DNA of 64,000 nucleotides from Okapia johnstoni. Taxonomy: Eukaryota > Chordata > Mammalia > Artiodactyla > Giraffidae. The stretch covers positions 57,840,985-57,904,984 of the forward strand of contig CM044321.1 in the NCBI GenBank assembly GCA_024291935.2. The letters run 5' to 3'. The notes under the pieces were generated by a model. It was not told the origin of the DNA. It worked only from the letters and a program-made list of their open reading frames with translations, and searched no databases. This document shows, piece by piece, positions 52,501 to 57,050 of the stretch (position 1 is the stretch's first letter; every line of letters begins with the position of its first letter). The position numbers and the translations under genes are program-made.

Positions 52501-54117
52501 CTTCCCCACCCAGAGATCAAACCTCATCTCCTGCGTCTCCTGCATTGCAGGCAGATTCTTTACCGCTGAGACCCCAGGGAAGCCCCAGTCACTTTAGAGA
52601 CAAACTGAATATGTAGGATTCAATGTCCCTTTGAGGGAATAACTAAGATACTAAAAACAGCTTCCTCTGAGGAAGCGCTGCTCAGTAGGACTTTAAAACA
52701 ATGTTAAGAGGAGGCTGCACTGGGTGTTCCTGGCGGGCCAGCGGTGACCACTCGATGCTTCCAGTGCAAGGGTCAGTCCCTGCTTGGGGAACTAAGAGCC
52801 CGCCTGCTGCTGTGGTGTGGCCAGAAAGAGAGAAAAGGCGGCACCGTAGTAGAAACTGTCAGATGATCTTTAAACACAAACTTTTTACCCTTCATGTATA
52901 ACATTATACACAGTATAACACGTTAGACATTTAACTGTAAAACCCCTTAGATGGTTTTTTTTCATCCTGAATTTTTTCCTCCTAGTTTTATTGAAATATA
53001 ATTGACATATAGCCCTGTATAAGTTTCAGGTGTACAGCATAATGGTGTGACTTACATACATCATGAAATGATTATCACAATAAGTTTATCCATCACTGCA
53101 TACAGATACAAAATTAAAGAAACAGAGGAGAAAAATGTTTTTTTCCTTGTGATGAGAACTCAGGATTCTCTTAACAACTTCCACATATAACATACAGCAG
53201 TGTTAATCACATTTATCATGCTGCACCTTATATTCCTAGTACTTTCTTACCTTTCAACCAGAAGATTGCCTACATCCAATTCCCTCTTCCCAACACCCCT
53301 GCCTCTGGTAACCACAAATCTGATCTCTTTTTCTGAGTTTGTTTGTTCATATGTTTTTGAAGTATAATTGACCTATAACACTATGTCAGTTTCTGTTACA
53401 CAACATAGTGATCCTACATTTCTATACATTTCTAAAATGTATAAGTCTAGTTATGATCTGTGGCCATACAAAGACAGTACTTAGTTATTAACTATATTCT
53501 CCACACTGTCTCTTTCATACCCATGCAACTGGAAGTCTGTACCTCTTAATCTCCCTCACCAATTCCTTCCCCCAACCCCAACTCCAACCCCACCTCCCCT
53601 CTGACAATAATTGTTTCTCCTTAATATTGTTTTGTTTTTTAGATTCCACATATAAGTGAAATTGCACAGTGTTTGTCTTTCTCTGACTTATTTCACTTAG
53701 CATAGTGAACCTCTAGGTCTATCCAAGTTGTTGCAAATGGCAAGATGTCCTTTCCTTTTTATGACTGAGTAATATTCTGTTATTCCTTAAGTCTAGAGGA
53801 TCCAAGGTTGGTCTGAGGCTCTAGAAAATGAATGAAGAGTTCAAGAAAACAGATTCAATAATTATCAATGGCATAAGACCTGAAACCATTAAACATATTC
53901 ACAAAGACCCTGCCAGTGCATCATAGACCATGTTTAGGATTCTTCATTAAGCTTTTACATTGGCATTTGGTCTATTCATGTATTTTAATAATAACATTAT
54001 TGTTTTAGCTCATACCTTATCTGTCTTTTTGTCTTGCTTTTCCAAAATGGCCAAGTTGTCTCTCAGAATTTTCACGATTTCTGCTGGATTTTTGTGTGAT
54101 TTACTAAACAGAGGCAT
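7368..54117 (-). CDS. CAB39L: Calcium-binding protein 39-like (MO25-beta), complete CDS in 8 exons
   Basis: MO25 proteins are cytosolic helical-repeat (armadillo/HEAT-like) scaffolds. They bind the C-terminal WEF motif of the pseudokinase STRAD and lock LKB1 (STK11) in its active state; they also stimulate several STE20 kinases. Despite the name, calcium binding is not their established role. Joining exons 54117-54016, 50365-50201, 44524-44406, 35612-35444, 30372-30313, 25565-25500, 16414-16271 and 7547-7368 gives 334 codons with no internal stop. All junctions are GT/AG; all are phase 0 except exon 3/4, which splits Gly129 as GG|C. The start MPLFSK and the C-terminus KKVAP match CAB39L, whereas CAB39 begins MPFPFG and ends QQEA. 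Residues equivalent to MO25-alpha Arg227, Arg240, Met260 and Lys297 are present as Arg223, Arg236, Met256 and Lys293. As I recall it, human CAB39L has three extra N-terminal residues (MKK); that ATG is out of frame here. Family assignment is very secure. Confidence 0.97.
7725..9411 (+). mobile_element. L1 LINE fragment with 5' inversion, carrying a nested LTR
   Basis: ORF2-type sequence in the plus direction from about 7838 (reverse transcriptase region with LPKPDK-like and SGIQQ-like remnants) to 9411, all frames broken. The stretch 7725-7833 is L1 ORF2 in the opposite direction and comes from just upstream of the forward part. The body is interrupted at 8224-8766 by an LTR and has a deletion near 8860-8890. 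Confidence 0.8.
8224..8766 (+). mobile_element. MaLR/ERVL-type LTR relic
   Basis: Contains ATGACCTTATTTGGAA, GCCATGTGAAGATGGAGACAG, TGCTGACACCTTGATTTTGGA and TTCTGTTGTTTTAGG, the block order of old mammalian MaLR-like LTRs. It contains no coding sequence, and L1 resumes after it. The subfamily is uncertain. Confidence 0.65.
9417..9629 (-). mobile_element. Bov-tA SINE
   Basis: Reverse copy from CTCAGTCGCTCAGTCGT to GAGCCACCCGGGAAGCCC; it truncates the L1. Confidence 0.92.
9671..9896 (+). mobile_element. Bov-tA SINE
   Basis: Forward copy from TGGGCTTCCCAGGTGG to AGCGACTTCTCACTCAC, only 41 bp from an inverted copy. Confidence 0.92.
10150..10270 (-). mobile_element. L1 3' end fragment
   Basis: GAGTATAGTTGCTTTACAAC and TTTCTGCTGTACAGTA are the reverse of the artiodactyl L1 3' end. 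Confidence 0.7.
10335..10555 (-). mobile_element. CHR-type SINE
   Basis: GGCTGTGCTGGGTCTTAGTTG through GACCAGGAATCGAACCCGGG to CCACCAGGCAAGTCCC. Confidence 0.88.
10575..10690 (+). repeat. MIR tail fragment
   Basis: TTGCAAGTGAAGAAACAGAT and TTGCCCAAAGTCAC match the MIR tail. Confidence 0.55.
11480..12600 (-). mobile_element. Old L1 fragment, interrupted by a Bov-A SINE
   Basis: TTTTGCTAAACTGCTCTCCC and neighbouring text match the reverse of old mammalian L1 3' ends. The match resumes after the SINE at 12311. Outer limits are approximate. Confidence 0.6.
12173..12310 (+). mobile_element. Bov-A SINE (monomer)
   Basis: GGAGAAGGAAAGGGCAACCC to the AACAAACAACAACAAAG tail, with 9-bp direct repeats CAGGTTTCC at 12164-12172 and 12311-12319. 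Confidence 0.88.
12670..14264 (+). mobile_element. BovB (RTE) LINE, 1.6 kb 3' portion
   Basis: The longest BovB here. An open stretch at 12725-13288 encodes the first part of the reverse transcriptase domain, including [14 protein letters not shown] stop and frame change follow, then a second open stretch at 13504-13974 with the C-terminal conserved block ([20 protein letters not shown]). It ends in the CTGAACTGAACTGAA tail. The element is non-functional: 5'-truncated with broken frames. Confidence 0.95.
14770..15215 (+). mobile_element. Old L1 fragment
   Basis: ATCCTAAGAAAATAATCCT and AAAATTAGTGTATCAATACTG-type text resemble old L1 3' sequence; diverged. Confidence 0.5.
15247..15450 (+). 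mobile_element. Bov-tA SINE
   Basis: GACTTCCCTGGTGGCTCAGA to CACGACTGAGTGACG, with a small internal deletion after CCAGTACTCTTG. Confidence 0.92.
15452..15741 (-). mobile_element. CHR-1-type SINE (long form)
   Basis: Reverse CHR-1 from GGTGTGCTGGGTCTTCATTG to AACAGCAGGGGAGTCCC. It is 530 bp below exon 7 and inverted relative to the copy above it. Confidence 0.9.
16271..16414 (-). CDS. CAB39L: CAB39L coding exon 7
   Basis: A 144-nt exon encoding residues 228-275 ([12 protein letters not shown] to FEAFHVFK). The acceptor is TTCCTGTAG and the donor GTAAAC. It holds Arg236 and Met256, equivalents of MO25-alpha Arg240 and Met260. Residue 255 is Thr (ACG at 16333-16331), where the family has Met as I recall it. 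It is bracketed at close range by CHR SINEs in opposite orientation. Confidence 0.96.
16703..16942 (+). mobile_element. CHR-1-type SINE (long form)
   Basis: AGGCTTCCCTGGTGGTCCAG to CGAAGACCCAGCAAAGAC, flanked by perfect 16-bp direct repeats (eight A then GCTCTTTC) at 16687-16702 and 16943-16958. Confidence 0.93.
17315..17605 (+). mobile_element. MLT1-type MaLR LTR
   Basis: TGGTATTAGGAGGTGCTTTG, CATGAGGGTGGAGCCAG, CTTGATCTCAGACTTCC, GAGAAATAAATGTGTG (with AATAAA) and CAGCCCAAACAGACTAAGACA are in MLT1 order. Solo, non-coding. Confidence 0.85.
17860..18350 (-). mobile_element. L1 3' end fragment split by a CHR SINE
   Basis: CAGCTTTAGCGAGGTGTAAT and TCCATCACCTCATGTAGTTG before the SINE, and CCATCATGCTGCACATCAGA after it, are contiguous in old L1 3' ends. 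Confidence 0.75.
18075..18198 (-). mobile_element. CHR-type SINE (short), nested in L1
   Basis: T-run, TTGGCTGCAGAGCGTGG, CCTAACCACTGGACCATCAG and GGAAGTCC, with the TACAATA motif on both sides. Confidence 0.85.
18780..19001 (+). mobile_element. Bov-tA SINE
   Basis: ACCTTCCCTGGTAGCTCAGA to GAGCGACTTCACTTTC. CCC(C/T)TATAAGAG lies on both sides (18768-18779, 19002-19013). Confidence 0.92.
19353..19558 (+). mobile_element. Bov-tA SINE
   Basis: TGGGCTTCCCTAGGGTCTCAG to AACTGAAGCCACTGAGCG. Confidence 0.9.
19559..19680. repeat. (CA)n followed by (TA)-rich low-complexity DNA
   Basis: A CA run of about 10 units, then ATATAT-rich sequence. Confidence 0.9.
21015..21168 (-). mobile_element. CHR-type SINE
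   Basis: T-run, TGTGCCTGGTCTTCTCGTG, ending CAGACAGCAAGGGAAGCCCC. Confidence 0.82.
21457..23113 (-). mobile_element. Bov-tA SINE split by a BovB insertion
   Basis: The SINE is in two parts, 21457-21619 and 23062-23113. Perfect 12-bp direct repeats TCTAACTCATAC at 21445-21456 and 23114-23125 bracket the whole composite. Confidence 0.9.
21620..23061 (-). mobile_element. BovB (RTE) LINE nested in a Bov-tA
   Basis: Reverse copy. The CAGTTCAGTCGCTCAGTC tail lies at its left end, then the C-terminal block and reverse transcriptase remnants (an open stretch on the minus strand at 22988-22713). Several frame breaks; non-functional. Confidence 0.93.
23767..23992 (-). mobile_element. CHR-type SINE
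   Basis: TTTATTTGCTGCATAGGCC to CCACTGGACCTTCCAGGGAAG. Confidence 0.88.
24312..24575. repeat. Two-copy tandem duplication, about 127-bp period
   Basis: GCTTAAAACTG at 24332 recurs at 24459, and the following about 110 bp (CATCCAATATTTA..., TATAATGTCAA, ATGTAAAAATAATA, TTTTAGAAATAATA) align between copies. A/T-rich. Confidence 0.85.
25013..25215 (+). mobile_element. Bov-tA SINE
   Basis: TGCTTCCCTGGTGGCCCCGT to GACTGAGTGACTAACAC, flanked by 10-bp repeats GTCATAACAT at 25003-25012 and 25216-25225. Confidence 0.93.
25288..25419 (-). mobile_element. CHR-type SINE
   Basis: GGATCTTAGTTCCCTGACCA and CTAACCACTGGACCAGCAG. It ends 80 bp from the exon 6 donor. Confidence 0.85.
25500..25565 (-). CDS. 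CAB39L: CAB39L coding exon 6
   Basis: A 66-nt exon encoding residues 206-227 (IFEDYEKLL to KRQSLK). The acceptor is TTTCATTAG and the donor GTAATG. It includes Arg223, the equivalent of MO25-alpha Arg227. Both ends are phase 0. Confidence 0.95.
25890..26087 (-). mobile_element. CHR-type SINE
   Basis: TTTTGGCTGTGTTGGGTCTTT to TAGACCACCAGGGAGTCC. Confidence 0.88.
27270..27348 (+). mobile_element. BovB/Bov-A 3' tail fragment
   Basis: GGAAGCCTGGTGTGCTGCAG to TAGTGACTGAACAATAATG. Confidence 0.75.
27878..28514 (+). mobile_element. BovB (RTE) LINE, 3' portion
   Basis: 5'-truncated copy with an open stretch (27920-28513) encoding the conserved C-terminal block and the WLDGIT region, ending CTGAACTGAACTGAA. 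It carries no reverse transcriptase domain. Confidence 0.95.
28660..28820 (+). repeat. MIR fragment
   Basis: CAACAACCCTATGAAGTAG and ATATCCTCATTTTATGG are typical of MIR. Confidence 0.65.
29130..29660 (+). mobile_element. Probable solo LTR of an endogenous retrovirus
   Basis: About 500 bp, non-coding, ending TTTGGTTCAGTAACA, with AGTAAA, TTCACTACAACCCAGTGTC and a perfect hairpin just ahead of the AGTAAA. The layout fits an LTR with the hairpin near the polyadenylation region. The left end is uncertain and no internal retroviral genes are present. It could be another repeat type. Confidence 0.45.
29535..29562. repeat. Perfect 13-bp inverted repeat
   Basis: TGCCCCACACTCC, two T, then the exact reverse complement; as RNA it closes on a CUUG tetraloop. 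Confidence 0.95.
29797..30010 (+). mobile_element. Bov-tA SINE
   Basis: GGTGCCCTATATGGCTTAGA to ACATGACTGAAGGGACTTAGC. Confidence 0.9.
30313..30372 (-). CDS. CAB39L: CAB39L coding exon 5
   Basis: A 60-nt exon encoding residues 186-205 (DLLTRHK to EQNYDT). The acceptor is TTTTCTAG and the donor is the near-consensus GTAAGT. Both ends are phase 0. Confidence 0.95.
30890..31079 (-). mobile_element. CHR-type SINE
   Basis: TTTGGCTGCACTGGGTCTTAG to GACCACCAGGGAAGTCCC. Confidence 0.9.
31540..31705 (-). mobile_element. L1 3' end fragment
   Basis: TTGGAGGATAATGGCTTTAC and the CATCCCACCCCTCCAGG block match the reverse of the ruminant L1 3'UTR. A local inverted repeat (TGAATCAGTCATATTCA) follows. Confidence 0.75.
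31758..31955 (-). mobile_element. L1 3' end fragment
   Basis: TTGATTTACAATGTTGTGTC, CTGCTGTACAGCAAAGTGAA and GAGCAGAGTTCCCTGTG. Confidence 0.82.
32752..32842 (-). mobile_element. Bov-tA SINE, head part only
   Basis: CAGGGGATCTTCCCACCCC to GAGCCACCGGGGAAGCCCC; the Bov-A body is missing. Confidence 0.88.
32855..33073 (-). mobile_element. Bov-tA SINE
   Basis: GCTAAGTCGCTTCAGTTGTG to ACCACCTGGGAAGCCC, same orientation as the partial copy beside it. Confidence 0.92.
33087..33131 (+). mobile_element. Mariner terminal fragment
   Basis: GGGTGGGCCAAAACGTTCAC then TTTTTCTATAATATC resembles the terminal inverted repeat of mammalian mariners (TTGGCCAAAAAGTTC type). A TA/CA microsatellite (33133-33184) follows. 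Confidence 0.65.
33525..33725 (+). repeat. MIR SINE
   Basis: TTTACTATGTGCTGGAG, TCATTTCACAGATGAAGAAA and AACTTGCTCAAGGATG: core and tail both clear. Confidence 0.85.
33987..34280 (+). mobile_element. CHR-1-type SINE (long form)
   Basis: GGGACTTCCCTAGTGGCC to CACAGCCAAAAATAAAG with all internal blocks. Confidence 0.92.
34371..34504 (+). mobile_element. Bov-A SINE (monomer)
   Basis: GAGAAGGCAATGGCACCCC to GCGACTTAGCAGCAGCAGC. Confidence 0.92.
35040..35189 (-). mobile_element. CHR-type SINE
   Basis: GGATCTTCCCCAACCAGGGG to AGACCACCAGGGAAGCCCC. Confidence 0.85.
35402..35437 (+). repeat. G-run tract (TGGGG)n next to exon 4 donor
   Basis: Seven runs of 3-5 G separated by one or two bases. It lies within the intron 7-42 nt past the exon 4 donor; the intron RNA carries the C-rich complement. 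Confidence 0.95.
35444..35612 (-). CDS. CAB39L: CAB39L coding exon 4
   Basis: This exon of 169 nt completes Gly129 with its first base (C) and encodes residues 130-185, from YEVPQIAL through [16 protein letters not shown] to DAFATFK. The polypyrimidine tract before its acceptor is long and strong; the donor is GTAATT. A run of G4 blocks lies a few nucleotides past the donor on the opposite strand, and a damaged copy of the last 85 nt of this exon lies at 35781-35868. Confidence 0.96.
35781..35868 (-). pseudogene. Duplicated 3' part of CAB39L exon 4 (exon fragment in intron)
   Basis: 88 bp matching 35441-35529 with five substitutions and one deleted base, in the same orientation. It covers the last 85 nt of coding exon 4 and retains the AAG|GTA exon end. 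The deletion shifts the reading frame. It interrupts an ancient repeat, and 9-bp direct repeats (TGGGGATAC) lie at 35775-35783 and 35887-35895. Confidence 0.85.
36166..36203. repeat. Perfect 19-bp tandem duplication
   Basis: GGAAGCCTTTGGAGAGTTT occurs twice back to back. Confidence 0.97.
37070..37510. repeat. L2-like fragment
   Basis: CTTAGTTCAAATGCCACCTCC, TTGAAGTATTTCCAATCACC and similar text match L2 3' ends. Confidence 0.6.
37629..37780 (-). mobile_element. Bov-A SINE (half of a Bov-A2)
   Basis: CTGCTGCTAAGTCACTTCAG to CTCCAATGCATGAAAGTG. Confidence 0.9.
38459..38683 (-). mobile_element. Bov-tA SINE
   Basis: CATGCTCAGTCGCTCAGAC to GAGCTATCTGGAAAACCAC. Confidence 0.92.
40262..40478 (-). 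repeat. MIR SINE
   Basis: TTTCAATTTCCTCATCTGTACA, AGGATTAAATGAAATAGC and CCTGGCACACAGCAAAC. Confidence 0.85.
40672..40955 (-). mobile_element. CHR-type SINE interrupted by a Bov-A piece
   Basis: CHR text at 40672-40738 (GGCTGTGCTGGGTCTTAG) and 40836-40955 (GTTGCAGCATGTGAGG to AGACCACCAAGTCC) surrounds a forward Bov-A body fragment at 40739-40835. Confidence 0.8.
40739..40835 (+). mobile_element. Bov-A body fragment within a CHR SINE
   Basis: GGAGAATCCCATGGACAGAG to ACACGACTGAAGGCCTTAGC; no tRNA head. Confidence 0.82.
41390..41670 (-). mobile_element. CHR-1-type SINE (long form)
   Basis: GGCTGCACTGGGTCTTCATTG to CGACTACCAGTAAAGTCC. Confidence 0.9.
41930..42125 (+). repeat. MIR SINE
   Basis: GACCTACTGAAGTAGGTATTAT and AGGTAACTTGCCCAAAGTC. 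Confidence 0.8.
42126..42265 (+). repeat. Second MIR fragment
   Basis: TTTACAGATAAGGAAACTGAG and CGCCCAAGGTCACAGAG, directly after the first. Confidence 0.75.
43305..43433 (-). mobile_element. CHR-type SINE (short)
   Basis: TTTGGCTGCACCGGGTCTTAG to GGATCACCAGGGAAGTCCC. Confidence 0.9.
43911..44107 (-). mobile_element. Bov-tA SINE
   Basis: GTTAGTTGCTCAGTCGTG to CTGAGCCACTAGTGAAGC; 300 bp below exon 3. Confidence 0.92.
44406..44524 (-). CDS. CAB39L: CAB39L coding exon 3
   Basis: This exon of 119 nt encodes residues 90-128 plus the first two bases (GG) of Gly129. It begins GKKDVT, contains [12 protein letters not shown] and ends HILFMLLK. The acceptor is AACAG and the donor GTAGGT. It is the only coding exon with a non-zero end phase, so skipping it alone would shift the frame. 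Confidence 0.96.
46290..46460 (+). mobile_element. Bov-tA SINE, head damaged
   Basis: GTGAGTTCGATCCCTGCATG to GTGACTTAACATGC; the A-box half of the head is not recognisable. Confidence 0.85.
47811..47930 (+). repeat. MIR fragment
   Basis: CCTATTTTATAGATGGTAAAG and AGAGCAGGGACTCCATA. Confidence 0.55.
48025..48294 (-). mobile_element. Bov-A2 SINE (dimer), intact
   Basis: Reverse dimer from GCTACTGCTAAGTCACC to TGCCATTGCCTTCTCC, with perfect 11-bp repeats TTAATTCCACT at 48014-48024 and 48295-48305. Confidence 0.95.
48341..48490 (+). mobile_element. CHR-type SINE (short)
   Basis: GGGCTTCCTAGGCAGTCTAG to GTGCAGCCAAAATAAATAAC. Confidence 0.9.
48622..48716 (-). pseudogene. 5S rRNA pseudogene, 3'-truncated
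   Basis: The minus strand reads GCCTATGGCCATACCAC onward and follows 5S rRNA through the internal promoter (AGCTAAGCAGGG, GCCTGG and GGATGGGAGA all intact). It diverges after about 95 nt, so the last quarter of the gene is missing. It differs from the canonical 5S at several sites, for example CACACC for CGCGCC. It is best read as a dispersed pseudogene; no terminal T-run follows directly. Confidence 0.88.
49502..49672 (+). mobile_element. CHR-type SINE (short) with internal duplication
   Basis: GGGACTTCCCTGGTGGTCAG to a poly-A tail. The GATTCCTGATCAGGG part repeats the preceding CAATCCCTAGTCAGGG. Confidence 0.9.
49879..50115 (+). mobile_element. BovB 3' end fragment
   Basis: TAATTTGGCCATGTGATGC to GCGACTGAACAACAACAG; ends 85 bp from the exon 2 donor. 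Confidence 0.9.
50201..50365 (-). CDS. CAB39L: CAB39L coding exon 2
   Basis: This exon of 165 nt encodes residues 35-89 (ASEEVSK to LIDFE). The acceptor is CCCTAG ahead of GCT TCA; the donor is GTACAC after GAG. It carries the conserved MO25 core AMKEIL and AVAQL..EL. Both ends are phase 0, so skipping it would keep the frame. Confidence 0.96.
50450..50695 (-). mobile_element. L1 3' end fragment
   Basis: GATAACTGTTTTACAGTGTTG, CCTCCAGGTCATCACAGAG and TGTGCTATATAGCAGC. Confidence 0.78.
51164..51342 (+). mobile_element. CHR-type SINE
   Basis: GGACTTCCCTGGTGGTCCAG to CAGTGCAGCCAAATTAATT. Confidence 0.92.
51990..52330 (-). mobile_element. Old L1 fragment
   Basis: CTGTTGATGGACATCGAGGTG, CTATGAACATTCTTGACAATG and AACATCTCTAGAG match the reverse of old L1. 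Confidence 0.65.
52383..52586 (-). mobile_element. Bov-tA SINE
   Basis: AGACGTGTCCGACTCTTTGC to CTGAGACCCCAGGGAAGCCCC. Confidence 0.92.
52715..52840 (+). mobile_element. Degenerate CHR-type SINE
   Basis: TTCCTGGCGGGCCAGCGGTG, CAGTGCAAGGGTCAGTCCC and GGGGAACTAAGAGCCCG. Confidence 0.6.
52965..53790 (-). mobile_element. L1 3' end fragment(s)
   Basis: TTTTATTGAAATATAATTGAC, AGTTTCAGGTGTACAGCATA, then a second related start (TTTTTGAAGTATAATTGACC) and TTTCACTTAGCATAGTG. The repeated 3' start suggests two L1 pieces. Confidence 0.8.
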
Positions 54118-54156
54118 TTTTCCATCTATATAAATCTCTTCATGTAATATAGAATG
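54016..54156 (-). CDS. CAB39L: CAB39L coding exon 1 with 39 nt of 5'UTR
   Basis: The acceptor AG lies at 54158-54157 behind a T-rich tract, and the donor GTATGA follows the Lys-34 codon (AAG). Translation from ATG at 54117-54115 gives 34 residues, [18 protein letters not shown] onward, ending KKTDK. The start has A at -3. The frame upstream of this ATG reads back to a stop at 54159-54157 with no other ATG in this exon, so this is the only in-frame start here. Because the exon begins with a splice acceptor, at least one further 5' exon must exist upstream. Confidence 0.95.
54072..54125 (-). CDS. Upstream ORF 2, overlapping the CAB39L start codon
   Basis: ATG at 54125-54123 (G at +4) opens 17 codons in the +1 frame relative to CAB39L, starting MEKCL and ending at TGA 54074-54072. 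It passes through the CAB39L start codon, so ribosomes using it would miss that start. Translation is inferred, not shown. Confidence 0.4.
   Translation of the reverse strand: MEKCLCLVNHTKIQQKS
54126..54143 (-). CDS. Upstream ORF 1 of CAB39L (5 codons plus stop)
   Basis: ATG at 54143-54141 in the 5'UTR part of coding exon 1 reads five codons to TAG at 54128-54126. Its start context is poor (T at -3). It is present in the mRNA only if this exon is spliced as placed. Translation is untested. Confidence 0.35.
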   Translation of the reverse strand: MKRFI

Positions 54157-55093
54157 CTAAAAACAAGTAAACAAAAATTATGATTCTAATTCTTAACATG
54201 ATTAAATTGTTATACCAAAATGTAATGTTTTCAACAATCAATTTGGTAATATGGAACATTAAAATTGATCAAACTAAAACAAGTTTTAAGTTTCATGTCA
54301 AATTTAAGTTAATGTAAAATATTTCAAGAAAGATATTCTTTAAGGTTTATCTAAAAGTTTTTACTCAGAGTTTAATATCTTTCTTATAAGAGAAATTACA
54401 GATTTATGCAAGAATAGGAAAAGGGGTATTCTTAGAGAATAAGCTGATATTTAAAACTAGATATTTTGACTAAAGAGAGTGAAGAAGATGGTGATATTAA
54501 TGATGATAAATAAAATAGAGCATGTAAAAAAAAAGTCAGACTAGGATCCACAAGCTCTGGTAAAGCAATATTTTAAAACATTCCACTCCAGAGCAATCAC
54601 AAAATTACAATGTAAAATTATTTAGGATTTTTTTTTTTTTGACTCTTCAAATATTCAGCTGGCCTTACTCACTGATGAAATGAGGATTACCATGATGGTT
54701 GGGAGGGGGGAGGTGAGGAGGAGGGGAAAAGAAAAATCAGTTCTTCTTTTTGAGAATGTCTATTTGCATAGAGCAGAAAAAGCCAAATATAGCTGTTATC
54801 ACCCTATTTATACTAAAAATGTGCTAGGGAAAAAGATCTAAATTAAAGGCTCCAGTTAGGAGAAACATATTCATTTGCTTTACATTTACTAGCAAAAACA
54901 TGTCAAACATTACAGAAATATGGTAATTAACCAAAAGCTCCCATTAACCAGTGATCCAGAGGTAACAACTATTATCAGCTTTTATACATATTCCTCCTGA
55001 ATTTTTCTCTCTCTATATAAAAATATATTTTTAAAACCAAAATATAATAATACTAAGAACAGTATTTTTCAGGCTATAGTATTTTTTTAGGCT

Positions 55094-55850
55094 TTCCTTA
55101 ATGGAAGAAAGCAAAGAAAAACTAAAGAACCTCTTGGTGAAAGAGAAGAGTGACAACGTTAGCTTAAAACAACATTCAAAAAATTAAGATCATGGCATCT
55201 AGGCCCATCACCTCATGGCAAATAGATGGGGAAGCAATGGAAACAGTGACAGACATTATTTGCTTGGGCTCCAAAATCACTGTAGACGGTGACTGCAGCC
55301 ATGAAATTAAAAGATGCTTGCTCCTTGGAAGAAAAGTTATGACAAATCTAGACAGTGTATTAAAAAACAGAGATGCCACGTTGCTGACAAAGTTCCGTCT
55401 AGTCAAGGCTGTGGTTTTTCCAGTAGTCATGTATGGATGTGAGAGCTGGACCATAAAGAAGGCTGAGTACCGAAGAATTGATGCTTTTGAACTCTGGTGT
55501 TGGAGAAATCTCTTAAGAATCCCTTGGACTGCAAGGAAATCAAACCAGTCAATCCTAAAGGAAATCAGCGTTGAATATTCATTGGAAAGACAGATGCTGA
55601 AACTGAAGCTCCAATACTTTGGCTACCTGATGCGAAGAGCCAACTCACTGGAAAAGACTCTTATGCTGGGCAAGATTGAGGCAAGGAGGAGAAGGGGACA
55701 ACTGAGGATGAGATGGTTGGATGGCATCACCAACTCAGAGGACATGAATTTGAGCAAACTCAGGAGATAGTGAAGGACAGGAAATCCTGGCGTGCTGCAG
55801 TCCATGGGTCACAAAGAGTCAGACACAACTGAGCGACCGAACAACAACAA
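55094..55850 (+). mobile_element. BovB (RTE) LINE, 3' portion
   Basis: Conserved C-terminal block open at 55192-55770 ([13 protein letters not shown]), tail ACCGAACAACAACAAC. Confidence 0.95.
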
Positions 55851-56539
55851 CATCCATTATACAGACATATAATTACTAGAAGTATTTGGTAATTTCTTAT
55901 TCAATTTTATTTTACCAATACCTCTATAGAAAGACTTCCGGGTTAACTCCATTTTTCCTCATATTTTTCTTATTAACAATAATGCAATTAATCAATGAAG
56001 AATATTACACACAAATGTATAACAGCAACTGATAGCAATACTCTAACCAGTTACGCATCCAGCATAACCTTTGTTACGGTTCTAAACACTATATCCCCTA
56101 GATTCCTACTTCCCAAATCTGCTTCCCTAGGATTTCTGTCAAATCTCTGTGGTACCTGATATCCTTCCAAAAATTTTGTTCAGTATTTGTTGTTTGTGAT
56201 CAAGAATTATAACGCTGGCATTCAACGTATCTGCTAAACAAACATGAGGTATTTAAATCCTAATCTAGTTCTGACTTGGTGACGGATCCACGATGATTCA
56301 GAAGTTACCATGCTTGTCTTCATGTCATTTAAGTTTTTAATAAGTGTTTTTTTAAACTAACTGTGAATTCATCTTGTCATAACATTTAACTCATAGTTTT
56401 TCTATCTCACTCACGACGACATCAGGACAAATGTTGCCAAAGGCTCTGAGAAAGCCCACATACATTCTACCTGTTAGTACCAAGTAAGTTACCTTATTTT
56501 ATTTTTTAATACATCCCCATGACTTACTTAGTTTATGAC

Positions 56540-56792
56540 TGAAGGTTTTTACCTTTTGATCCCCTTCACCCACTTCATCCACACCCCACCCTCTGCCTCT
56601 GGCAACCACCAATCCATTCTGTGTAGCTATAAGCTTGGCTTCTGTTTCTTAGTTTTTTAGATTCCACATTTAAGTGAGATCATATGGTATTTGTCTTTTT
56701 ATGATTTACTTCACTTAGCATAATACCCTCAAAGTTCCATCCTTGTTGTCACAAATGGCAAGATTTCATTCTTTCATGGCTGAATAATATTG

Positions 56793-56844
<52 letters not shown>

Positions 56845-57050
56845 CACACAAACAGAACATCTCTTTATCCATTCATCCATAGATGGGCACTTAGGTTGTT
56901 TCCATTATCTTGGCTATTGTAAATACTGTTGCGATAAAGATGGGGTGCATAGTTCTTTATGAATTGGTGTTTTCATTTTCTTCAGATAAGTGCCCAGAAG
57001 TTGAATTGCTATACCATATGGTCATTCTATTTTTAATTTTTTGAGGAACC
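56540..57050 (-). mobile_element. L1 fragment with internal microsatellite
   Basis: CCACATTTAAGTGAGATCATA, ATGGCTGAATAATATTG, then after the AC run CATAGATGGGCACTTAGG and GTAAATACTGTTGCG: the reverse of L1 ORF2 3' end. Confidence 0.85.
56797..56842. repeat. (AC)23 microsatellite
   Basis: Uninterrupted AC run inside the L1; a likely polymorphic marker. Confidence 0.97.

Larger units (their letters stand above)
50366..54015 (-). other. CAB39L: CAB39L intron between coding exons 1 and 2
   Basis: 3.7 kb. Contains L1 pieces, CHR SINEs and a Bov-tA. Positions 50696-51163, 51343-51989 and 53790-54015 are A/T-rich without a recognised element. Confidence 0.9.

Noticed and set aside
7368..54117. Assignment to CAB39 (MO25-alpha)
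   Set aside because: N-terminus, C-terminus and many internal residues follow CAB39L; the eight-exon structure also excludes a processed copy.
54123..54125. ATG at 54125 as the CAB39L start
   Set aside because: It is out of frame with the MO25 sequence and stops after 17 codons.
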